A DNA stretch of 64,000 bases from an uncultured bacterium (GCA_900551915.1 URXT01000003.1:38932-102931); one strand, 5' to 3'. Positions 51,055 through 60,378 are shown, counted from the stretch's first letter. Notes: generated from the letters alone by a model not told the origin. Numbers and translations are program-made.

Positions 51055-52199
51055 TGGAACTTTCGGGAATGCAGATTTTCAAATATCTTCCGGCCGCGAA
51101 AAAAGCCGAAAATTCCAACTGCAAAAAATGCGGATGCCCTACCTGCATGGCTTTTGCGCTGAAACTTGCAAAAGGCGCTGTTGAAATCGACGCTTGCGAA
51201 AATATCCCGCAAGAATTGAAAGAAATTTTTGAAAAATCACGAAAAGCCGCGCAAAAAACAATCGAAATTAACAATTTAAAAATCGGCGGCGAAAATGTTC
51301 TTTTTCGACATGAAAAAACCTTTATAAACCCGACAGCGCTTTGTGTTTTGCTGGATTGTAAGGCGCCGGACTTTGAAAACGAATTAAAGCGTGTGCAAGG
51401 TTTCAGGATAAATGTTCTAAACAATTCGCGAAAAGTTGATTTAATTATTTTGAAAAATTCATGCGGAAAAAGTTTTCCAAACACGATTTCGCTGGAGGAA
51501 TTCGAAAAACTTCCGATAAAAATAATTTCGGAAGATGGATTTGCAAAAACCGCTCAGGAATTGAAGTTCATCCGCGAAAAAGCAATTAAAGAAAAGGACG
51601 AAAAATTTTCCAATCCGGTTTGCGTGCATTTTGCAAAAACAGCCGGCAATTCAAAAGAAAATTTGAACGAAATTTGTGCGCATGCGTCATTTTACATTTG
51701 CAAATACGCAAATGCGCTGATTTTTGAAGACTTTGACGAAGCGCTTTTCACAACACTTATAACTTTGCGCGAAAATATTTTCACTGACCCGCAAAAGCCT
51801 TTAAAAGTTGAGCCGAAAATTTATGAATTTAATGAAGTTGACGAAAATTCGCTGATTTTTATGACGACGAATTTTGCGCTTACGTTTTTTGCGGTTGCAA
51901 ACGAATTGGAAAATCTTAAGCGTCCGTCGTACTTAATTGTCACGCCCGCTGACGGAATGAGTGTTTTAACCGCGTGGTCGGCTGAAAAATTCACCGCAAA
52001 AATGGTTGTTCAAACTTTGAAAAAATACGATTTGGCATCAAAAGTAAAAAACCGCAAAATAATTATTCCGGGGCTTTTGGCGCACATGAAGCGTGAGCTT
52101 GAAAACGAAATCCAATCGTCGGGACTTGATTTTGAAATCGTAATCGGAACGATTGACGCCTGCGACATTGTAGATTTTGTGAAGGATTTCAGGGTTTAA
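51054..52199 (+). CDS. Corrinoid iron-sulfur protein large-subunit-like (AcsC/CdhE-like)
   Basis: The 381-residue protein begins [13 protein letters not shown] and has a complete 4Fe-4S motif C23-x2-C26-x4-C31-x16-C48 (NCKKCGCPTCMAFALKLAKG...DAC), the signature of the corrinoid Fe-S protein large subunit. The C-terminal part contains TPADGMSVLTAWSAEKF, the cobamide-binding region. The central region is shortened and diverged compared with AcsC (about 445 residues). It is coupled to the small-subunit-like gene (ATGA-type overlap). In the Wood-Ljungdahl pathway the pair carries a methyl group on cobalt; here it appears without the pathway. Confidence 0.75.
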   Translation: MELSGMQIFKYLPAAKKAENSNCKKCGCPTCMAFALKLAKGAVEIDACENIPQELKEIFEKSRKAAQKTIEINNLKIGGENVLFRHEKTFINPTALCVLLDCKAPDFENELKRVQGFRINVLNNSRKVDLIILKNSCGKSFPNTISLEEFEKLPIKIISEDGFAKTAQELKFIREKAIKEKDEKFSNPVCVHFAKTAGNSKENLNEICAHASFYICKYANALIFEDFDEALFTTLITLRENIFTDPQKPLKVEPKIYEFNEVDENSLIFMTTNFALTFFAVANELENLKRPSYLIVTPADGMSVLTAWSAEKFTAKMVVQTLKKYDLASKVKNRKIIIPGLLAHMKRELENEIQSSGLDFEIVIGTIDACDIVDFVKDFRV

Positions 52200-52276
52200 A
52201 TTTTTTAAAGCGCGCCGCGCCTTTCGACAAACCTATTTCAAAATCATTTCAGAAAAATTTTTCAAGTCGTTCAAAT

Positions 52277-53206
52277 TCAACATCTTTTTATCTTGTTTAA
52301 AATTTCACTGAAAATTTCTGACTCGAAATTATTTTCATTCAAAATTCCAAAACTTTCATCAATGAGTTTTGCCAAATCAGTTTTTGCCTTTTCAAGCCCG
52401 TAAAGCGACACGTAAGTTAACTTTCCAGAAGCTTTGTCCTTGCCGAGAGTTTTGCCCATCTCTTCAAATGTCGAGGTTTCATCCAGAATGTCGTCCGCAA
52501 TTTGGAAAGCAATTCCCAGCTTTTCGCCGAATTCCGTGAGCGCAGCAAGAGATTTGTCATCAGCGCCGCCAATTATTGCACCTGTTCTGAGCGCAAGCTT
52601 AAACAGGTCAGAAGTTTTGTGAATTTGGATATATTTCAGCAATTCTGACTTAAATTCGAAATCTTCGTCATTAGTTTCACTGCTTTCAGTGACAATTTCG
52701 CCGTATGTTGAAGGCCCGTTCAGCATTTCACTTTCAATATCCATAACCTGACCTGCAATCACGCCGTAGGCGCCAGCTGCCTGAAAATATTCCTCCATAA
52801 TTTTTATCAGCTTTTCAGCCCCGAGAGGTTTTGAATTTTTCAGAATTGTCTGCGGGGCGAAAGTTAACAAAGCATCGCCTGCCAAAACCGCCATTGCTTC
52901 TCCAAAAACCTTATGATTAGTGAGTTTTCCGCGTCTGTAATCGTCATTATCCATACAGGGCAGGTCGTCATGGATTAAAGTTTGTGAATGGAGCATTTCA
53001 ATCGCACAGGCTGTCGGCATTGCGTCTTCAATGCTCGCACCAAAAAGCCGTGCGCTCTCTATGCACATTACCGGCCTTAACCTTTTTCCGGGCAATAGAA
53101 CCGTGTATTTCATAGATTTAAAAATCTTATGCGGATAAGTTATCCCCATATATTCATCGAGTTTTTTCTCAATAAGTTCAATTAATTCCTTCATCTTCAT
53201 TTTCAA
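52277..53206 (-). CDS. Trans-prenyltransferase (farnesyl/geranylgeranyl diphosphate synthase type)
   Basis: The 309-residue enzyme elongates isoprenyl diphosphates. The first Asp-rich motif is DDLPCMDND with the preceding HSQTLIHDD, and the second is QIADDILDET; PGKRLRP binds the diphosphate. It resembles IspA-type enzymes that make short-chain products. Between GQVMDIE and the KTSDLF helix there is an extra acidic segment (ESSETNDEDFEF, about 180-195). The gene overlaps the rsgA 3' end by 29 bases, and three candidate ATG codons (53206, 53200, 53194) are clustered there. Confidence 0.9.
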   Translation of the reverse strand: MKMKMKELIELIEKKLDEYMGITYPHKIFKSMKYTVLLPGKRLRPVMCIESARLFGASIEDAMPTACAIEMLHSQTLIHDDLPCMDNDDYRRGKLTNHKVFGEAMAVLAGDALLTFAPQTILKNSKPLGAEKLIKIMEEYFQAAGAYGVIAGQVMDIESEMLNGPSTYGEIVTESSETNDEDFEFKSELLKYIQIHKTSDLFKLALRTGAIIGGADDKSLAALTEFGEKLGIAFQIADDILDETSTFEEMGKTLGKDKASGKLTYVSLYGLEKAKTDLAKLIDESFGILNENNFESEIFSEILNKIKRC

Positions 53207-54185
53207 TTTCCCTGATAATTTTTTGTTTTAACGTATTTCGTGCGCTTTCGCGTTTTTTGCCGCTGATTTTTGCGATTGTGCGGTTGTTTACGGTTTTCTT
53301 TGAATGTTCTGTTTTGCGGCCTTCATATTTTATGCGTTCCTTAAATTCTTTTGCCTCCTCAACGAACGCAAGATAGCTGTCATACCGCGTTTCGTCGATT
53401 TGTGAAAGGTGCGCAAGAACGTTGCAGCCATCTTCATGAAAATGCAGACAATCCGCGTATTTGCAGCCGTCGCGGAATTGTGCGATTTCATCAAAAAGCA
53501 AATCCAAATCCGCCGGAAGAAGAAAATCGAATTTCACATTGCTAAAGCCCGGAGTATCGACAATTCTTGAAGTGTCGTTTAGTTTAATAATTTCAGAATG
53601 GCGTGTTGTATGAGTACCCCGCTGGGTTTTCTCACTTACGACTTTGGTGCGCAGATTAAGGTTCGGATTGATTGCGTTAATAAGACTTGACTTGCCGACG
53701 CCTGAATTTCCGCAAAGCACGCTGGTTTTGTCCTGCAAAAGCTTTTCAAATGCTTTTATTCCGCTGTGTTCGGTAGCAGAAGTATAAACTATTTTATATC
53801 CCAAAGGTTCATAGATATCATGAATTCGGGTTTTAAGAATTTTATCAAACTTCAAATCGTTTTTATTAAAACACAAAACCGGCGGAATTTTGTAATACTT
53901 TGCAAGCGCGATATAACGGTTTAACTGCTGAAAACTTAAATCCGGTTCTTTCAGCGCTGAAACAATTATAATTTGGTCAAGATTTGCAACGGCCGGACGG
54001 CTTATGTAATTTTTTCTGGGAATAATTTCTTCAATATAGCCGTCATTGAATTCCACAAAATCACCTACAAGAATTTTTTCTTTGCGTTTTTTTAAAACCT
54101 CGCGGGCTTTGCATTCAAAAGTTTCAACACCGGTGTCGATGTAGTAAAAGTCCGAATGAATTTTATAAATTTGACCTTCCGCCAT
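53178..54185 (-). CDS. rsgA: Small ribosomal subunit biogenesis GTPase RsgA
   Basis: This circularly permuted GTPase assists late 30S maturation. The order is an N-terminal OB fold (about 1-65), G4 (FNKNDL), G1 GNSGVGKSSLIN, G2/G3 with TQRGTHTTR and DTPGF, then a zinc-binding motif CKYADCLHFHEDGC. The C-terminal tail is unusually long and basic. The length of 335 fits the family. The next gene on the strand, a prenyl synthase, overlaps its end. Confidence 0.95.
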   Translation of the reverse strand: MAEGQIYKIHSDFYYIDTGVETFECKAREVLKKRKEKILVGDFVEFNDGYIEEIIPRKNYISRPAVANLDQIIIVSALKEPDLSFQQLNRYIALAKYYKIPPVLCFNKNDLKFDKILKTRIHDIYEPLGYKIVYTSATEHSGIKAFEKLLQDKTSVLCGNSGVGKSSLINAINPNLNLRTKVVSEKTQRGTHTTRHSEIIKLNDTSRIVDTPGFSNVKFDFLLPADLDLLFDEIAQFRDGCKYADCLHFHEDGCNVLAHLSQIDETRYDSYLAFVEEAKEFKERIKYEGRKTEHSKKTVNNRTIAKISGKKRESARNTLKQKIIREIENEDEGIN

Positions 54186-54497
54186 AATGAAATTTTATCA
54201 CGAAAAACCAAAACCATGCAGCATTACAAAAATGGCAAAATAATAGCCGCTTTCGCGGCTTTATCTCATTGTAAAAGGTTAGTGTGTAGGAGAAAATAAA
54301 GAAAAAGAAAATGGTTTTATAATCATGGTATGCCCTGATTGAAAGTTTATATAACATATATTTGTTATATATTTAACATATCTTAAAGATATCAATCGAC
54401 CTATTTTGTCGCAGATTTTTCGTTTCAAAGCTTAATATAAAATTGCATTGCAAAAAACTTTCAAGTAAAATATTGTTATTAAAAACGGGGAAGTATA
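54186..54497. other. Divergent intergenic region rsgA / lptB
   Basis: Contains a small hairpin AGCCGC-TTTC-GCGGCT at 54245-54260, AT-rich imperfect repeats around ACATATATTTGTTATATATT (54353-54372) and the lptB promoter at 54443-54471. No gene was seen. Confidence 0.55.
54443..54471 (+). promoter_or_regulatory. lptB promoter
   Basis: TTGCAT (54443-54448), a 17-base spacer and TAAAAT (54466-54471), giving a start about 20 bases before the ATG with GGGGAAG between them. Confidence 0.6.
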
Positions 54498-55223
54498 ATG
54501 GAGATTACAGCAAAAAATTTAGTTAAAATATACGGTGACAGAAGTGTTGTGAACGATATTTCATTTAATATGAATAAAGGTGAAGTCGTTTGTCTTCTCG
54601 GGCCGAACGGCGCCGGAAAAACCACAACCTTCTATATGGTTGTCGGGCTTGTAAAACCGAACAGCGGACAAATCCTTCTGGATGGCAAAGATATTTCAAG
54701 CTGGCCTATGAATATTCGAGCAAAAGCCGGTATCGGATATCTTCCGCAGGAAGCCTCTATTTTCAGAAAATTATCGGTTGAAGACAACCTTAAACTCGTT
54801 CTGGAAATGAATGAAAAGCTTACTGTTGACGAGAAAAAAAGAAAACTCGAAGAACTTTTGACAGAATTCGGGGTTTTGAAATTGAGAAAGTATTCGGCAG
54901 TTTCGCTTTCCGGTGGTGAAAGAAGACGTGTTGAAATTGCAAGAGCGCTCGCAGCAAGTCCTGATTTTATGCTTTTGGACGAACCTTTCGCCGGGATTGA
55001 CCCGATTGCAATCGGCGAAATCAAAGACAACATAAGAAAAATATCAAAAGACAAAGGTTTGGGTGTGTTAATCACCGACCACAACCCGAAGGCAACACTT
55101 TCTATCACAGACCGCGCGTATGTAATTTTCGACGGCAAAATTAAAATTCAGGGAAGAAGTCAGGATGTTGCAGTTGACCCTGTTGCAAAAGAATTTTATC
55201 TTGGAAAGGATTTCGCTTTATAA
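54498..55223 (+). CDS. lptB: Lipopolysaccharide export ATP-binding protein LptB
   Basis: This ATPase powers LPS extraction from the inner membrane. It has Walker A GPNGAGKTT, Q-loop LPQEASIF, signature LSGGERRR, Walker B FMLLDEPFAGIDP and the His switch ITDH; the LPQEASIFRKLSVEDN segment is characteristic of LptB. At 241 residues the length is standard. Its TAA overlaps the ATG of the permease gene. The presence of LptB implies an LPS-bearing outer membrane. Confidence 0.95.
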   Translation: MEITAKNLVKIYGDRSVVNDISFNMNKGEVVCLLGPNGAGKTTTFYMVVGLVKPNSGQILLDGKDISSWPMNIRAKAGIGYLPQEASIFRKLSVEDNLKLVLEMNEKLTVDEKKRKLEELLTEFGVLKLRKYSAVSLSGGERRRVEIARALAASPDFMLLDEPFAGIDPIAIGEIKDNIRKISKDKGLGVLITDHNPKATLSITDRAYVIFDGKIKIQGRSQDVAVDPVAKEFYLGKDFAL

Positions 55224-56335
55224 TGAAATTTCCGCGGATTACAATTTATGACAGATATATCTTTTCGCAGGTATTTTTTGCGACCTTTGTTGCGATTTTG
55301 CTGTTCACGGTTGTTTGGATTGCACCGGAAATGCTTCTCAACACAATTAAGCGCACTTTGGAAGGGGTTTATACCGCAAAAACAGCAGTTCTTGTGCTTA
55401 CCTATGAATTGCCGAAAATTTTAGGAAAAGCATTTCCTGTCGGATTGCTTTTAGGAACGCTTTTTACTTTTGATAAACTTAGCAAAGACAGTGAACTTAC
55501 GATTTTTCGAGCTGTCGGAATGTCCTTTTTCAGAATACTTGCGCCGGTATTTGTTTTGAGTTTAATAGTTACGGGAATTTGTTTTGTGACTTACGACAAG
55601 CTTATCCCTTATTCTTGCAGCAAGCTTGATGCAATCAAAGGAATTAGGCCGACAACTCAATATATTTACACTCAGAAAGACAGAAACGGCCATCCGACAA
55701 AAGCCATTGTTGTATCAAGGTTTTCAATGGATGAAATGTCTAATGTAATCGTTTTGGATTTTTCAAAAAAACAGTACAATGACGTTCACCAATTGTCTGA
55801 AATCTACGTTGCGACACATGGAAATTGCTTAAAAGATAAATGGGTGTTAGATGATATTACTAAATACGAAATAAATTCTGATGGAATTTTTGAAGATATC
55901 AAAAAACTTGACAACATGACTGTTTTGGAAGGCCAGGACGCGAAAAACGCTTACACTCTGATGACTTACAGCATTAAACGCGACAGAGACATTACAAACC
56001 ATGATTTGAAAAATTACATAGCACTTCTTAAGAGCGAAAACCTCACAGAAGAATACAGGTTTATGCTGAATAAGTATTTGCAAAGATTTTTCCATCCGTT
56101 TGTGTGTGTATTACTTGCGATTATGGGAACGCTGCTTGGTTTCAGCAAGCCGCGCGAACAAAGATTAGTCGGTTTTACTATAGCAATCGGATGTATATTT
56201 CTGTATTATATTACTCTTCCGTTTTTCGACCTGCTTGCAGAAAAAGGGATTCTGCACCCGTTGATTACGGCATTATTCCCGCCATTGGCCTTCTTTGCAG
56301 GAATTGTAGGATTTTACAAGTCTAAGGATTTATAA
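55223..56335 (+). CDS. LptF/LptG-family permease (YjgP/YjgQ)
   Basis: The 370-residue protein has the LptF/G architecture: an N-terminal helix with YDRYIFSQVFFATFVAILLF, three helices including the coupling loop region LGKAFPVGLLLGTLFTFDKLSKDSELTIFRAVGMS, a periplasmic beta-jellyroll (about 130-235), then three C-terminal helices. It works with LptB encoded immediately upstream (overlapping TAATG). Enterobacteria use an LptF-LptG heterodimer. Only one permease gene is here, so it may homodimerise or pair with a distant partner. Confidence 0.9.
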   Translation: MKFPRITIYDRYIFSQVFFATFVAILLFTVVWIAPEMLLNTIKRTLEGVYTAKTAVLVLTYELPKILGKAFPVGLLLGTLFTFDKLSKDSELTIFRAVGMSFFRILAPVFVLSLIVTGICFVTYDKLIPYSCSKLDAIKGIRPTTQYIYTQKDRNGHPTKAIVVSRFSMDEMSNVIVLDFSKKQYNDVHQLSEIYVATHGNCLKDKWVLDDITKYEINSDGIFEDIKKLDNMTVLEGQDAKNAYTLMTYSIKRDRDITNHDLKNYIALLKSENLTEEYRFMLNKYLQRFFHPFVCVLLAIMGTLLGFSKPREQRLVGFTIAIGCIFLYYITLPFFDLLAEKGILHPLITALFPPLAFFAGIVGFYKSKDL

Positions 56336-56337
56336 AT

Positions 56338-57141
56338 ATGAAAAAATTTATTCTTTTTCTTTCATTATTACTTATCGGTAACTGCTCAATTGCGGCAGAA
56401 CCCATTGAAATTTTGCATGACGACGGAATTTATCACATAATTCTTCACGGCGAAAAAATAAAAAAGAAGATTAAATTTGTTTCAAGCGAAGGACTGATAA
56501 CAAACCGCGAAGCTCATCAAAAAAACAAGGCTAAGCTTACTGTCAATGCCGGATACTTTGACCCGGAGAATGGAAAATCTATTTCATATATAGTGGCTGA
56601 CAGTATTACATCGGAAGACCCACGGTTTAATGAAAATCTCCTTAAGAACCCAATTTTAAGGAAAAATTTGGATAAAATCTTCAACCGCACAGAATTCAGG
56701 ATTTTGGAATGCTACGATGATGACAAATTAAGATATGAAATTGTTCCGCACAACACCGCAGTAGATTTTAGCTGCTCAATAAAAACTTCAGCACAAGGCG
56801 GGCCGCTGATTTTGCCGGAATTAAGACTTGAAGAAGAGTTTTTTGTTGTCAAAAAAGACGGTGAAATAGTTAGAGAATCCTGTTCTGTTCTTCATAAAAC
56901 AGCGCGTACAGTTATCGGGCTTAAGGATGGTGAAGCGCATATTTTAATTATTACTGATGAACATCCAATGGATTTGTATGAAGTTCAGGAATATTGCAAA
57001 AAGCTTGGACTTGAAAGGGCAATGGCTTTTGACGGCGGAAGTTCCACATCATTGAATTACAAAGATGAGATTGAAGTGATTTCAACAAAAGGCGATGCCG
57101 CTGGAAGAAGTTTAAAATCCTTCATGCAGGTTGAGTATTAA
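56338..57141 (+). CDS. Exported NAGPA-domain (phosphodiester glycosidase-like) protein
   Basis: The 267-residue protein has a signal peptide (about 1-19, ending SIAA) and a phosphodiester glycosidase (NAGPA/DUF2233) domain with VNAGYF, AQGGPLIL, RTVIGLKDGEAHILIITD and AFDGGSSTSL. Family members act on phosphodiester-linked sugars or on exopolysaccharide and cell-wall glycans. It starts 2 bases after the permease stop, so it belongs to the lptB operon and probably works in the periplasm on envelope glycans. The substrate is unknown. Confidence 0.85.
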   Translation: MKKFILFLSLLLIGNCSIAAEPIEILHDDGIYHIILHGEKIKKKIKFVSSEGLITNREAHQKNKAKLTVNAGYFDPENGKSISYIVADSITSEDPRFNENLLKNPILRKNLDKIFNRTEFRILECYDDDKLRYEIVPHNTAVDFSCSIKTSAQGGPLILPELRLEEEFFVVKKDGEIVRESCSVLHKTARTVIGLKDGEAHILIITDEHPMDLYEVQEYCKKLGLERAMAFDGGSSTSLNYKDEIEVISTKGDAAGRSLKSFMQVEY

Positions 57142-57158
57142 TCCTAAGGGAAAATACT

Positions 57159-57230
57159 GTCATTCTGAGCGGCAGCGAAGAATCCCACAATTCTGCTAAA
57201 ATTTTTCGGCGCTTTGTGCCTCAGAATGAC
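57159..57230. repeat. Palindromic dispersed repeat (CATTCTGAG type)
   Basis: GTCATTCTGAG (57159-57169) and CTCAGAATGAC (57220-57230) bound a 72-bp element with an inner GCAGCGAAGAATCC. It is similar in style to the element at 4798-4969 and also lies between convergent genes. Confidence 0.75.
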
Positions 57231-57281
57231 ATATTTAGGAAAGTTACATGTAAGTCAAAAGATAATTCCCTTAATTTAGAT

Positions 57282-58307
57282 TTACCACCAGTAACCTGCA
57301 TTCTTCTCCAATGTTTTCCTATCCAAGAGATAGTCTTTTAAACGCATTCCTCCTTTTTCCCACATTCCTCCGCAAACAGCATCAGTAACTAAAATTTGTT
57401 CATTATAAAAAAGGTTTCTTGCATAAAAAAGATCGTAACCCCACTTGTTAGGGCCTTTAACTCCATTTACATCAAAAGCGAATTCTATCGCAGATATATT
57501 GTAAAGAACGCTTCCATCAGCAAGTGTATACATTTTCGTACCTGGATTAAATATCAAACTATAAAGATTCGGACAACCAGAATTTCCTTTACCGCCTCCT
57601 TCTGTGATAACCTGCGAATCTGTCTTGTATTCAGGAAAACAATCTGCACCTTTACATGTTTGTAAAATTTTCAGTTTATCAAAAACATTATTCCAGAATA
57701 GAGAGCATTCATCTTTTTTTATCATTTCCTTAATCAAAGAATTTTGTTCAGGCTTCACCTGATAACATTGAAAAGGAACACCATTTTCATAATTTACGGT
57801 ATTATAAGCATTTGACAATTCAGAGTAAAACTTTTTTATCTGAGGTTTTAAAACTGCCCTTTGATACCCGGCCATGAGCATTGGAAGAGTCATTGCAGCA
57901 ACAATGCCGATTATGCCGAGGGTGATTAGTACCTCTGCCATTGTAAAGGCGGACTTTTTGAAAGGTGAAAAGTGAGAAGTAAAACGTGAAAAGGCCGTTT
58001 CGTTATTTAGTGAAGAGTGAACAGTGAGCGGTGAGCTGTTCATTTCATTTTTACTCTGTTTCTTCGCGAAGAAGTTCTTGGGGGATTTGTTTTCGAAACG
58101 ATAGCGAGCCAGCGAGCTGTTTAAAGAAAATAAATCTCCCACGAACGACCTGAACCGCCCCAACAATGTAAATTTAAACAAAACCCTTACAGGAGCTGAA
58201 ACCTCAACGGGCACTTTCAGAAACTTCAAATATCTGCAAAAGTGTCTACCCGCGTAGCGGCTGGGCGCCCCCCCCCCCGGAAATTCAGCCATAGTCTGCT
58301 TTTTCAT
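57282..58307 (-). CDS. Type IV prepilin-like protein with 120-residue leader through a G11 tract (pilin locus 4)
   Basis: From the AAGGAG-preceded ATG at 58307 the frame reads MKKQTMAEFPGGGAPSR, crosses the G11 tract in phase and stays open for 120 codons to KKSAFTMAEVLITLG. There, cleavage at A120|F121 would yield a normal pilin with Glu at +5. The mature part (221 residues) has several Cys and the FDVNGVKGPNKWGYDLF block. No other start codon with a binding site precedes the core. Thus, at this tract length the locus is in the in-frame, potentially ON state. The long leader carries the hairpin element and the heptamer array also seen at locus 2. Confidence 0.78.
   Translation of the reverse strand: MKKQTMAEFPGGGAPSRYAGRHFCRYLKFLKVPVEVSAPVRVLFKFTLLGRFRSFVGDLFSLNSSLARYRFENKSPKNFFAKKQSKNEMNSSPLTVHSSLNNETAFSRFTSHFSPFKKSAFTMAEVLITLGIIGIVAAMTLPMLMAGYQRAVLKPQIKKFYSELSNAYNTVNYENGVPFQCYQVKPEQNSLIKEMIKKDECSLFWNNVFDKLKILQTCKGADCFPEYKTDSQVITEGGGKGNSGCPNLYSLIFNPGTKMYTLADGSVLYNISAIEFAFDVNGVKGPNKWGYDLFYARNLFYNEQILVTDAVCGGMWEKGGMRLKDYLLDRKTLEKNAGYWW
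57965..58041 (-). repeat. GTGA-type heptamer array, copy 2
   Basis: Plus-strand units GTGAAAA GTGAGAA GTAAAAC GTGAAAA (57965-57993) and GTGAAGA GTGAACA GTGAGCG GTGAGCT (58010-58038), aligned with the array at 15960-16035. It lies inside the extended prepilin frame. Confidence 0.75.
58074..58146. repeat. Conserved-loop hairpin element, copy 2
   Basis: A 21-bp stem (58074-58094 with 58126-58146; one mismatch and two G-T pairs) encloses a 31-nt loop (58095-58125) with ACGATAGCGAGCCAG. It is located as in prepilin locus 2. Confidence 0.82.
58268..58307 (-). repeat. Poly-G leader module, copy 3 (G11, in frame)
   Basis: AAGGAG, ATG at 58307, leader MKKQTMAEFP, uninterrupted G11 tract at 58268-58278, then CGCCC. 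In frame with the prepilin encoded downstream. Confidence 0.82.
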
Positions 58308-58414
58308 AACTTTTCTCCTTCTTATCATATTTTAATAGTTTAAATTAATCTGTTTAATATTATAAATAATAAAAAGCTAAATTTCAAGTTTTTACATATT
58401 CCTATTTTTATTTA

Positions 58415-58423
58415 TGATAGAAT
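58415..58423 (+). promoter_or_regulatory. Extended -10 of ilvC
   Basis: TGATAGAAT (TG-A-TAGAAT), 20 bases before the ilvC ATG. No leader peptide or riboswitch was recognised between them. Confidence 0.5.
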
Positions 58424-58431
58424 TAATGTAA

Positions 58432-59469
<1,038 letters not shown>

Positions 59470-59499
59470 GCATACATTATTTGGGAATAAAGCTGCTTG

Positions 59500-59525
59500 A
59501 AAAATCCGCCAATTGCGGATTTTTC
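59500..59525. terminator. Bidirectional terminator after ilvC
   Basis: AAAAATCCGC (59500-59509) and GCGGATTTTT (59515-59524) across a 5-nt loop, between ilvC and a convergent prepilin gene. Confidence 0.88.
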
Positions 59526-59558
59526 GAATTTTAACAGCATTTTCATAAACTTAAAAAT

Positions 59559-60227
59559 TTACCACGGATAATTCGCAGGAATATTCCACCCACTCTTATA
59601 AATCAACGCACCACAATTAAATCCAGAGAAAATTCCAGCCAATTTATTACAACCATAATCTGAAATTTTTATTAAATCCTCAATCTTATACTGTTCACCC
59701 CAAAATTTTAAGCGGTTATTTTTTTGCTTAGCAGTAGCATATATATCAAAAACAAAAATATCACGCCCAACTTGATTTGGCTTTTGATGTCCGTTTATAT
59801 CAACATACATCCAAATGTAACCAGACGGAGTATTTGGAAGAAAATAAATATACATCCCGTCATTAGTTTTTACAATATAATTCACTAACATAATCCCATT
59901 CGCATCATTACCGTTTAAAACTTTAATTTTATAAACTTCCTTGGAAAAACAATTGGAAGAATAACATTCTTCGGCATCTTTCATATACGGAAGATAATAA
60001 CGCTGAAAAAATTTATCAATACTTTTATCGTAACTTTCTTTTGGAAATACCCAATATGCCATTTCTCCGTTTTCATACTCTGAAAGCTTTATTACGTTAG
60101 CCATTACAGAATAAAATTTCTTCAGACGCTCAACTGCAACCTGTTTTTGATATTTTGTAAGCAGCATCGGTATTGTCATTGCCGCGAGTATTCCGATAAC
60201 TCCGAGAGTTATCAAAACTTCGGCCAT
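59559..60227 (-). CDS. Type IV prepilin-like protein (pilin locus 5, poly-G leader out of frame)
   Basis: The recognisable core reads MAEVLITLGVIGILAAMTIP from 60227, but the cleavage site requires the preceding SAF|T, so translation must begin upstream. The frame stays open for a further 37 codons (ASETKLLNGF...IPRKSAF) back to a G-rich tract (60338-60350). The TTG-initiated leader at 60378 is out of frame with it and ends at 60325. The mature part is about 225 residues and includes the shared VDINGHQKPNQVGRDIF block. As drawn, the locus appears out of phase. Confidence 0.7.
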   Translation of the reverse strand: MAEVLITLGVIGILAAMTIPMLLTKYQKQVAVERLKKFYSVMANVIKLSEYENGEMAYWVFPKESYDKSIDKFFQRYYLPYMKDAEECYSSNCFSKEVYKIKVLNGNDANGIMLVNYIVKTNDGMYIYFLPNTPSGYIWMYVDINGHQKPNQVGRDIFVFDIYATAKQKNNRLKFWGEQYKIEDLIKISDYGCNKLAGIFSGFNCGALIYKSGWNIPANYPW

Positions 60228-60324
60228 TGTGAATGCAGATTTTCGAGGTATTAAAAAATGATAAATTAAAAACCTGTTTTGAAAAACTTTTAAATATCTA
60301 AAAGTTTTAAAACCGTTCAGGAGC

Positions 60325-60378
60325 TTAGTTTCGGATGCCCCCCCCTCCCCATAATTCAGTCATAGCTTGTTTTTTCAA
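60325..60378 (-). repeat. Poly-G leader module, copy 4 (interrupted G4-A-G8, out of frame)
   Basis: AAAGGGG, then TTG at 60378 and a leader reading MKKQAMTELWGGGGIRN before TAA at 60325. The tract is GGGG-A-GGGGGGGG (60338-60350 on the complementary strand), followed by CATCC. One G fewer would put the leader in frame with the prepilin. Confidence 0.72.

Noticed and set aside
51029..51484. Minus-strand open frame of 151 codons in the AcsC-like gene
   Set aside because: It overlaps fully the gene with the intact Fe-S motif. It has Phe/Ser-rich antisense composition.
54632..55138. Minus-strand open frame of 168 codons inside lptB
   Set aside because: Shadow of a strongly conserved ABC ATPase gene; Ser-rich reverse translation and no start signals.
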